Of a stretch of DNA of 11,171 nt, positions 1-5,339 are shown piece after piece. The stretch is taken from assembly GCA_002314795.1 (NCBI GenBank), contig DCHI01000066.1, positions 16,970 to 28,140 of the forward strand, given 5' to 3'. Within the stretch, counting starts at the first letter, position 1; each line of letters starts with the position of its first letter. Origin of the DNA: Bacteroidales bacterium UBA1756. GTDB taxonomy: Bacteria > Bacteroidota > Bacteroidia > Bacteroidales > WCHB1-69. Under the pieces are notes generated by a model. It saw only the letters and a program-made list of their open reading frames with translations, was not told where the DNA came from and searched no databases. Made by a program: the position numbers and the translations under genes.

Positions 1-35
1 AGGAAGTAGGAAGTAGGAGGTAGGAGGTTGGGAGT
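1..35. repeat. degenerate heptamer tandem repeat
   Basis: Five consecutive 7-bp units are visible: AGGAAGT twice, AGGAGGT twice, then TGGGAGT. They begin at the first base, so the array may extend to the left of the window. It is purine-rich and strand-asymmetric, lies in non-coding DNA and shows no coding relation. Heptamer arrays of this general look occur between genes in Bacteroidales; here the role is unknown. Confidence 0.7.
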
Positions 36-161
36 AAAAAGTTTTCAACATTTTACCAACATCCTTTTAATGTTATTTTTTGTTCTAAAACGGCAGGTTT
101 TTGCTGAAATTTGGTAGATTATTCTCACAATTTTGCTTTATAGAGGGGCCGTAATTGTCCT

Positions 162-193
162 CTTGTTTTCGCCTATTGAAAGCAGTATATTTG
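162..193 (+). promoter_or_regulatory. Bacteroidota-type promoter of the Rpn-like gene
   Basis: TATATTTG at 186-193 is an exact match to the Bacteroidota -7 consensus TAnnTTTG. CTTG at 162-165 fits the -33 TTTG element (3 of 4 bases) with a 20-bp spacer. Transcription would start near 200, giving a leader of about 48 nt before the ATG at 248. The -7 box sits inside an inverted repeat (175-206). Confidence 0.6.
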
Positions 194-206
194 TTATACT
201 TTCAAT
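175..206. repeat. inverted repeat overlapping the -7 box
   Basis: ATTGAAAG (175-182) pairs with CTTTCAAT (199-206). TATA (186-189) pairs with TATA (195-198), leaving a 3-nt bulge (183-185) and a 5-nt loop. The dyad covers the -7 element and the expected start of transcription of the downstream nuclease gene. It could be an operator or a hairpin in DNA or early RNA. There is no direct evidence of a binding protein. Confidence 0.5.
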
Positions 207-247
207 GAAAGTAATAACGAGTTACGAATCAATCTAAAATACTGAAA

Positions 248-1210
248 ATGAACAGTTTGATTTCATACCATTCAATAGAGAAAACGCATTACCTGAACAA
301 AAGAAAAAACATTTTTCGGATACCAGTCACGGATTACACCTTTAAACAACTTTTTGCGACAGAGAAAAACAAGCACTTTCTTATAGACTTTTTAAACTCG
401 GCTCTTTCAAAATATTTGGGTGAAATTGCGGACATTGCGTACCTACCGACTGAAAAGTACGGTATTGAGCCATACGAAAAGCGCGTTTTTTTCGACATTG
501 CCTGCAAAGACACATTAGGAAGGGACTTTATTATTGAAATGCAGCACGCCCGTCAGCCGGAATTTGTAGATCGTTCCATTTACTACCTAAGTCGAGCCAT
601 CAGTTCAGGAATGCGGAAAGGAGATCAACGTTACCGTATTATGCCTACCTACTCCGTAAATTTGTTAGACTTTGAACTGCCGGAATATAGCAACTCCGGA
701 GAATGCTTCCGCGCCGTTTTTCTCAAAGACCAGAATAATCGCATAATAACAGACAAAGTTGGCGTTTTTTATTTAAATTTGTGTAATTTTGCCGCCCAGC
801 AGGAAGATATTTCACCGGAGTTAAAGCAGTGGCTGTATGTGCTGAAGAATATGCAGAATTTTGATGAGACGGACTACGAAAAACAGGAGGGCATTTTCAA
901 GAATCTGCTGGACGAATGTAGAATTTCAAATATGAACAAAATGGAAAAAGAAGACTATGAAAAAAGCGTTTTAGAATACGACGACGTTCAAGAGGCCATT
1001 GCATACGCCCGCGAACTTGCTGCCAAAGATGCTTTTGGGAAAGGAGTAGAGGAAGGAAGAGAAGAAGGAAGAGAAGAAGGAAGAGAAGAAGGAATGATGA
1101 GAGCCAAAATTATGATAGCTTTGAATATGAAGGAAAAGGGTGTTGATATTCAATCAATTTCAACATATACCGGTTTGACAGAAGCAGAGATTCTTCAAAT
1201 TTCACAATAA
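248..1210 (+). CDS. Rpn family recombination-promoting nuclease / putative transposase (PDDEXK_2)
   Basis: This 320-aa protein has the layout of the Rpn / PD-(D/E)XK transposase-like family (PDDEXK_2). The N-terminal motif DYTFKQLF is at residues 29-36. The nuclease core has D83 in FFDIACKD and the E97-x-Q99 pair in FIIEMQ. A charged helical spacer containing REEG repeats (about 268-282) leads to a C-terminal helical tail (KEKGVDIQSISTYTGLTEAEI) typical of the family. Rpn proteins of Enterobacteria are DNA endonucleases that promote RecA-independent recombination, and some act in phage defence; activity here is inferred from the intact motifs. The start at 248 is the only in-frame ATG before the first motif and follows an A-rich leader with no Shine-Dalgarno, normal for Bacteroidota. 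It is monocistronic: own promoter, and a terminator shared with convergent rho. It looks more AT-rich than ileS by eye, which suits a mobile accessory gene. Confidence 0.9.
   Translation: MNSLISYHSIEKTHYLNKRKNIFRIPVTDYTFKQLFATEKNKHFLIDFLNSALSKYLGEIADIAYLPTEKYGIEPYEKRVFFDIACKDTLGRDFIIEMQHARQPEFVDRSIYYLSRAISSGMRKGDQRYRIMPTYSVNLLDFELPEYSNSGECFRAVFLKDQNNRIITDKVGVFYLNLCNFAAQQEDISPELKQWLYVLKNMQNFDETDYEKQEGIFKNLLDECRISNMNKMEKEDYEKSVLEYDDVQEAIAYARELAAKDAFGKGVEEGREEGREEGREEGMMRAKIMIALNMKEKGVDIQSISTYTGLTEAEILQISQ
1052..1093 (+). repeat. 12-bp in-frame tandem repeat encoding REEG units
   Basis: GAAGGAAGAGAA occurs three times without mismatch (1052, 1064, 1076), followed by half a unit. It encodes an E-G-R-E helix-like spacer between the nuclease core and the C-terminal tail of the Rpn-like protein. 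The unit is four codons long, so gain or loss of copies keeps the frame. Confidence 0.9.
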
Positions 1211-1240
1211 AAACAACGAATATATTATTTCGCTAAAAAC

Positions 1241-1274
1241 AAAAAAGAGGCATCGTCACAATGCCTCTTTTTTT
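1241..1274. terminator. bidirectional intrinsic terminator between the Rpn-like gene and rho
   Basis: A 13-bp perfect stem (1241-1253 with 1262-1274; the A at 1261 is left in the loop or can pair by slipping) has GAGGCAT/ATGCCTC at its core and flanking A and T runs. The loop is about 7 nt. The A-run on one side and T-run on the other give a U-tract on either strand. It therefore serves both the + strand nuclease gene ending at 1210 and the - strand rho gene ending at 1295. Confidence 0.85.
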
Positions 1275-1294
1275 ATGGGTAAAAGAATTCCTCA

Positions 1295-3352
1295 TTAACC
1301 GTTCATTGAAAGAAGAAATTCCTCATTAGACTTGTACATCGCCATTTGCGATTTAACAAATTCCATTGCTTCGATAGTCGTCATATCGGCGAGGTGACTA
1401 CGCAACGCCCAAACTCGCTGCTGGACCGCTTGCGAATGCAATAAATCATCACGGCGTGTGCTGGAAGAGACAATATCAACGGCAGGATAAATTCGTTTGT
1501 TCGACAGTTTACGATCCAACTGGAGTTCCATATTGCCCGTACCTTTGAATTCCTCAAAGATGACCTCGTCCATACGAGAGCCCGTGTCAATCAAAGCCGT
1601 TGAAATGATGGTGAGGGAACCGCCGTTTTCAATATTACGGGCCGCACCGAAAAATCTTTTGGGCTTTTGAAGCGCATTCGCCTCAACACCACCGGAAAGC
1701 ACCTTGCCGGAAGCTGGCGAAACCGTGTTATAGGCACGAGCCAAACGGGTGATAGAATCCAACAAGATACAAACATCGCGCCCACATTCAACCATACGTT
1801 TTGCCTTTTCCAAAACAATGCCCGCAATTTTGACGTGGCGGTCTGCAGGTTCATCAAACGTTGAAGAGATTACTTCGGCATTCACGTCACGTTGCATATC
1901 GGTCACCTCTTCCGGACGTTCGTCAATCAAAAGAATAATCAAGTAAATTTCTGGATGGTTGGCCGCAATAGCATTAGCTATCTCCTTGAGCAAAACGGTT
2001 TTACCGGTTTTTGGTTGAGCAACAATTAAACCACGCTGACCTTTTCCAATTGGAGAAAACAAATCAATTACGCGCAAAGAAACGGACTCCTTATTGTGAC
2101 CGGTCAGCCGGATTCTTTCATTAGGGAACAATGGCGTAAGAAAATCGAACGGAATTCTGTCACGAACCAATTCGGGATCCATACCATTGATTTTCAAAAT
2201 AGTAGTCAAAGGGAAGTACTTTTCACCATCCTTGGGCGGACGAATTAGGCCACAGACCGTATCACCCGTTTTCAAACCGTAGGTTTTGATTTGAGCGGGA
2301 GAAACGTAGATATCGTCCGGAGATGGAAGGTAGTTGTAATCGGAGGAACGCAAAAATCCGCAGGAATCCTGGGCGATTTCAAGTACACCCTCCGCCGTGA
2401 CTGCGCCACTATAAACGGCATCAGCCACTAAATCCCAATTCGGATCGGTTTCAGCAGCGGGCTGCTCAGTTTTAACCGTATCTTCAGGATGCTTATTGTT
2501 TGGCTTATTGACTTTTCCGTATCTTTGTTGACGTGATTGTTCTGGAGTGACAACGGGAGTTTCAGCAACTGTTTCGGCGACTACTGCAGACTCGTCTTCT
2601 TTTGAAAGTGTTGATTCATCATTCAGTCCGAACGTAAAGTCATCCAAAGTCATATCATTCAACCGCTCGACATCCAATTGTGCTTCGGACGCAGCATTCT
2701 TACCTCTGCGACCACGCTTGGGCTGTTTCATCGGAGGAGCGACTGGAGCGGCCTGTTTGCGCATTTCGTTTTCCATTGCCTCCTCAACCTTGGAAGCCAG
2801 GTGCATTTCAGGATTATCCAACTGGACAGACAATGGAATGGTAAACAGATCTTCTTGCTTAGCCGGTGTTTTTTTGGGACGGCGGCAGCGGGATTTTGCA
2901 ACAGGCTGCGCTTCCACCACCGGAAAATCCGTAATCATCAAATCAACGGGGATTTCGTCAATTTCATTCACATTTACAGCTTCATCGGAACTATCAACAA
3001 CCACATCGTCACCCAGGATAAGGTCGGGAATGGCATTTTCAGAAAGCTCCGTTTCGTTTCTACTTTCAGGAAAAACCTCAACATCCGGTGCAACTTCTGC
3101 CAATGCGTTCACTGCAGCTGCCGCCTCGCGTTCGGCACGACTACTCTGTATTTCAGCAACTTGTCGTTCCAAGTCCTGTTTGGAACTTTCCAAAACAGCA
3201 AGTTCTTCCTCGTGGAGCAGAGCTTGCGCTTTTGCAACCTCATCAGCCACAGAGACCAGCGAATTCACTTTTTTGGAGTTTGAAGTGGCTACTGGAGCAG
3301 CACCACTCATAATGCGTTTTCTTTTAGGTTTCTTTTCGTCAGAATCAATCAT
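1295..3352 (-). CDS. rho: transcription termination factor Rho with long N-terminal extension
   Basis: Rho is the hexameric RNA-dependent ATPase/helicase that ends transcription at Rho-dependent sites. Of 685 aa, about residues 320-390 form the cold-shock-like primary RNA-binding domain (around GFLRSSDYNYLPSPDDIYVS). The ATPase core has Walker A AQPKTGKT (445-452), Walker B CILLDS (D532) with DSITRLARAYN, the Q-loop region GGVEANALQKPKRFFGAARN (554-573) and an arginine-finger region around R593 (TGSRMDEVIFEEFKGTGN). E. coli Rho has 419 aa; the excess is a low-complexity N-terminal region of about 300 aa rich in Glu, Asp, Ala, Val and basic clusters (KKPKRKR, KSRCRRPKK, KQPKRGRRGK). Such extensions are usual in Bacteroidota; in Bacteroides thetaiotaomicron a disordered region of Rho has been reported to drive phase separation. 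The start ATG (3350-3352) is preceded by a -7 box; M15 is an alternative. The 3' end faces the shared terminator. Confidence 0.98.
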   Translation of the reverse strand: MIDSDEKKPKRKRIMSGAAPVATSNSKKVNSLVSVADEVAKAQALLHEEELAVLESSKQDLERQVAEIQSSRAEREAAAAVNALAEVAPDVEVFPESRNETELSENAIPDLILGDDVVVDSSDEAVNVNEIDEIPVDLMITDFPVVEAQPVAKSRCRRPKKTPAKQEDLFTIPLSVQLDNPEMHLASKVEEAMENEMRKQAAPVAPPMKQPKRGRRGKNAASEAQLDVERLNDMTLDDFTFGLNDESTLSKEDESAVVAETVAETPVVTPEQSRQQRYGKVNKPNNKHPEDTVKTEQPAAETDPNWDLVADAVYSGAVTAEGVLEIAQDSCGFLRSSDYNYLPSPDDIYVSPAQIKTYGLKTGDTVCGLIRPPKDGEKYFPLTTILKINGMDPELVRDRIPFDFLTPLFPNERIRLTGHNKESVSLRVIDLFSPIGKGQRGLIVAQPKTGKTVLLKEIANAIAANHPEIYLIILLIDERPEEVTDMQRDVNAEVISSTFDEPADRHVKIAGIVLEKAKRMVECGRDVCILLDSITRLARAYNTVSPASGKVLSGGVEANALQKPKRFFGAARNIENGGSLTIISTALIDTGSRMDEVIFEEFKGTGNMELQLDRKLSNKRIYPAVDIVSSSTRRDDLLHSQAVQQRVWALRSHLADMTTIEAMEFVKSQMAMYKSNEEFLLSMNG

Positions 3353-3432
3353 AATAAATAAGCGAATGATTGTATAAAAAAATGCAAAATATAGATTTGG
3401 GAGATTTCGACTTCCTTACAGGAAATCGGCGG

Positions 3433-3440
3433 CAAAGATA
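3433..3440 (-). promoter_or_regulatory. -7 element of the rho promoter
   Basis: Read on the minus strand this is TATCTTTG, an exact TAnnTTTG box followed by C, the commonest form in Bacteroidales. No clear TTTG lies 19-21 bp upstream, where the DNA is simply A/T-rich. Expected transcription start is near 3426, giving a leader of about 75 nt before the rho ATG. Confidence 0.6.
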
Positions 3441-3460
3441 CTACATTTTTTTATGAAAGA

Positions 3461-3486
3461 AATTATTTTTGAAAATTATTTTTGAA
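3461..3486. repeat. 13-bp tandem duplication at the end of the OMP-like gene
   Basis: AATTATTTTTGAA occurs twice in a row (3461-3473 and 3474-3486). The second copy contains the last codons and the stop codon of the minus-strand gene ending at 3476, and the first copy lies just beyond it. It probably arose by local slippage. No terminator hairpin is visible here, so transcription may run on towards rho. Confidence 0.7.
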
Positions 3487-4381
3487 AAAGAGAATCGCTG
3501 AAAACAAGGCGAACCATCGCACCGTAATTGAAATGGAAGCTCTTATAGCCGTTCAAACCTATCGTACCAAAGGTGATATAAAAACAGGGATCAATGGAAA
3601 CGCTTTTGCTGAATGCGAATTTAACGCCCGCCGCACCTGAAACGGCGTAACCCGGTCCACCGTAGTTCTTTTTGTACTGCTGCATAGAAGCCCCGGGAAC
3701 GTAGGAAGAACCACCGTATTTATCCATTAACGTAAACTCCTGGTTTTCAATTATGGCATCGAAACTTTTGACTCTCACAAAGTTAAATTGCCCCCCCAGT
3801 TCAATAAACGGCTTTATATTCTTATGACACTGGAACGTGTAGCTTCCCATCACATCAATCATCGATCTATTTTCCTTACCAATTAACAAATAGGTGAGAA
3901 ACTGAGGATATTGGTTCCCAGGAACGCGGTTGTCCCAGGAAACATTAAAACCGGACTTGGCGGTCAAACGGACAAACGTGTAGTAGATGGAGAGACGCCA
4001 GTTTTCATCAAAACGATACGAAGCCCCGACGGAAACCGACATTCCCAACCTATAATTGACCTCGGCAGGATATTCACTCACACAAAACTCTTGACCTGAA
4101 ACACCAATGCCCGGATATTTACTGGAAATCAAGCGGGTGATGTCGTCTTTCCAATAATTATTCTTGAACACGTAATCCAAATTGAGTTCATTTTGGGACC
4201 AGCCGCTGTAGTAGTTGGCGGTTTTCGTATTTCCAAAAAAAATGCCACCCGCAATCACGAAATCCACACCGGGATCCGCGATGTTCATATCTTCCTTTTC
4301 GTACTCGTTAAATTTCTGACAATAAGCAATTTGAAAGAAGAAAAGTCCACAAACGGCAAGAAGGAAAACGCTCTTTTTCAT
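3476..4381 (-). CDS. secreted outer-membrane beta-barrel-like protein, function unknown
   Basis: I do not recognise a named family. From the preferred start the protein has 301 aa: a signal peptide MKKSVFLLAVCGLFFFQIAYCQ (cleavage probably after AYCQ, signal peptidase I), then alternating hydrophobic/polar stretches rich in aromatics and glycine, e.g. YRLGMSVSVGASYRF (110-124), WRLSIYYTFVRLTA (128-141), PFIELGGQFNFVRV (191-204), YAVSGAAGVKFAF (245-257), VSIDPCFYITFGTIGL (261-276) and FNYGAMVRLVF (284-294). This pattern is typical of an 8- to 10-stranded outer-membrane barrel of the PorT/OmpA-like type. A longer frame begins at 4435, but its first 18 residues are poor and lie upstream of the -7 box at 4400-4407, so the ATG at 4379-4381 is chosen. 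It sits upstream of rho on the same strand with its own promoter; no functional link to rho is evident. Confidence 0.75.
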   Translation of the reverse strand: MKKSVFLLAVCGLFFFQIAYCQKFNEYEKEDMNIADPGVDFVIAGGIFFGNTKTANYYSGWSQNELNLDYVFKNNYWKDDITRLISSKYPGIGVSGQEFCVSEYPAEVNYRLGMSVSVGASYRFDENWRLSIYYTFVRLTAKSGFNVSWDNRVPGNQYPQFLTYLLIGKENRSMIDVMGSYTFQCHKNIKPFIELGGQFNFVRVKSFDAIIENQEFTLMDKYGGSSYVPGASMQQYKKNYGGPGYAVSGAAGVKFAFSKSVSIDPCFYITFGTIGLNGYKSFHFNYGAMVRLVFSDSLFQK

Positions 4382-4399
4382 TATTAATGATTGAAGCGG

Positions 4400-4407
4400 C
4401 AAAAGTA
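4400..4407 (-). promoter_or_regulatory. -7 element for the OMP-like gene
   Basis: On the minus strand this reads TACTTTTG, an exact TAnnTTTG box. The expected start of transcription (near 4393) lies only about a dozen bases before the ATG at 4381, and this fixes that ATG as the start in preference to the upstream one at 4435. The -33 region is A/T-rich without a clear TTTG. Confidence 0.55.
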
Positions 4408-4444
4408 GGATTTTTTTATACATACTTAAAAACAATTTTATTCG

Positions 4445-4463
4445 TTTTGACTGTTTGTCAAAA
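4445..4463. promoter_or_regulatory. perfect dyad TTTTGAC-N5-GTCAAAA, candidate operator
   Basis: Arms 4445-4451 and 4457-4463 are exact reverse complements with a 5-nt spacer. The dyad lies in the 95-bp divergent region between the OMP-like gene and the small DUF5662-like gene, 13 bases before the latter's ATG. The half-site TTGAC/GTCAA resembles sites of CRP/FNR-superfamily regulators, though these usually have a 4-nt spacer. Alternatively it is an RNA hairpin near the start codon. Confidence 0.45.
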
Positions 4464-4476
4464 AAAGAGACTCACT

Positions 4477-4857
4477 ATGTTTACTCCGGAAGAAAGATCC
4501 ACATTTCCATATTGGTTCGCCCACTGGTGCGCCTTCAATATGACAGCTCTGAACCTACGATGCTGGAAATTCCGTTTTCTGTTTCACGATATGGAAAAGC
4601 CCTGGCTTCGGCTGTTCCTGCCGTATGAAAAAGTACAGAAGTTCCATCGGACGCACGCGCGACATCACAAGGAGTACAAAGGCAAGCACTTCGACTGGCT
4701 CGGAATGATTGTCGATTGGGAATGCTCGCAATATACGAAGGCCGTGGCCACGATGAACGCCCGTGAAAAGATGGAGGCCTATCAGGCAAGCCATCCGGAC
4801 TTCTATAAGAAATTGAAAGAAAATCTGGAACCCATTCTTACTGAATTGGGACTTTAA
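4477..4857 (+). CDS. DUF5662-like small His-rich protein
   Basis: This 126-aa cytoplasmic protein has no signal peptide. Visible pattern: H16 in FAHW, H37-D38 in FHDMEKPW, a His-rich helix HRTHARHHKEY (57-67), H71 and D73, then MIVDWEC (D80, W81, E82). The order H ... HD.(S/E)K ... H..H..HH ... MI.DW agrees with my memory of DUF5662, a family with an HD-like arrangement of possible metal ligands. The assignment is from pattern only and the biochemical role is unknown. The frame is open back to 4387, but that extension is unlike a conserved N-terminus and covers the divergent promoter and dyad, so MFTPEERSTF at 4477 is taken as the start. No clear terminator follows; the next gene starts 80 bases on, so read-through is possible. 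Confidence 0.7.
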   Translation: MFTPEERSTFPYWFAHWCAFNMTALNLRCWKFRFLFHDMEKPWLRLFLPYEKVQKFHRTHARHHKEYKGKHFDWLGMIVDWECSQYTKAVATMNAREKMEAYQASHPDFYKKLKENLEPILTELGL

Positions 4858-4937
4858 TTGAAAAAAATCGTGATAGTTTATGCATTCAAGATAACAACTA
4901 GTTTTTGGCAGATAAAAAAGTAAGTTCACATATTCTT

Positions 4938-5339
4938 ATGGAAAACGACAATTCACTTCTTCTAATTTCACAGTCCGTTCAAGTGATAAAGACAGCCATA
5001 TTATGCGCTCAAGAACGTACCGCAAGGAATATAAACGCCGACATTCTTTCTCTCAATTTTGCCATTGGAGGATATATTTCAAACCAAATGAAAATCCATA
5101 AATGGGGTAGCGGAATTATTAGATTAATTAGCGAAAAACTGCAACTTGAGATGCCCGGACTGAGAGGTTTCGGATATGAAAATTTGAAGAAGATGAGGCA
5201 ATTCTACGAGAATTGGAATGCCTACTTGATTGGGGCGCCATCGGCTACCCAATTAGCCGAATTTGAAAATGGGTCGCCAACAGCTACCCATTTCGAGAAC
5301 ACTATGCTACAACAAAATATTCTATCTAGTGCCTTATAG
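4938..5339 (+). CDS. YhcG-type PDDEXK nuclease, N-terminal fragment (DUF1016_N)
   Basis: This 133-aa fragment (from MENDNSLLL) matches the DUF1016 N-terminal helical domain of YhcG-like nucleases: an opening helix, LSLNFAIGGYISNQ, KWGSGIIRLISEKLQLEMPGLRGFGYENLKKMRQFYENW. It ends at a TAG (5337-5339), right after a variable linker and before the conserved SISFSHHMEI segment, which is encoded in the next frame. A TTG start at 4905 would add 11 residues, but the ATG at 4938 fits the family better. Alone it lacks the catalytic domain and would be at most a DNA- or partner-binding piece. Confidence 0.8.
   Translation: MENDNSLLLISQSVQVIKTAILCAQERTARNINADILSLNFAIGGYISNQMKIHKWGSGIIRLISEKLQLEMPGLRGFGYENLKKMRQFYENWNAYLIGAPSATQLAEFENGSPTATHFENTMLQQNILSSAL
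5232..5290 (+). repeat. imperfect direct repeat in the YhcG linker, 39-bp period
   Basis: Bases 5232-5251 and 5271-5290 agree at 17 of 20 positions, offset by 39 bp (13 codons). They encode GAPSATQ and GSPTATH, each followed by an FEN. The repeat lies between the DUF1016 N-terminal domain and the frame break. Confidence 0.75.

Noticed and set aside
58..81. Weak hairpin AACAT/ATGTT followed by T-run
   Set aside because: Only five weak pairs; could be the terminator of a gene to the left but is not strong enough to call.
971..1153. Minus-strand frame with repeated FFSS units
   Set aside because: It is the reverse complement of the REEG-coding repeats of the Rpn-like gene; no independent support.
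2547..3377. Long + strand reading frame (276 codons), and another at 2678-3283, antisense to the rho N-terminal extension
   Set aside because: Ser/Thr/Ala-rich products with no motifs. They mirror the biased Glu/Ala/Val codons of the rho extension, and the rho frame is certain.
4555..4929. Minus-strand frame opposite the DUF5662-like gene
   Set aside because: The + strand frame has the conserved His/Asp pattern and a better start; the antisense product has none.
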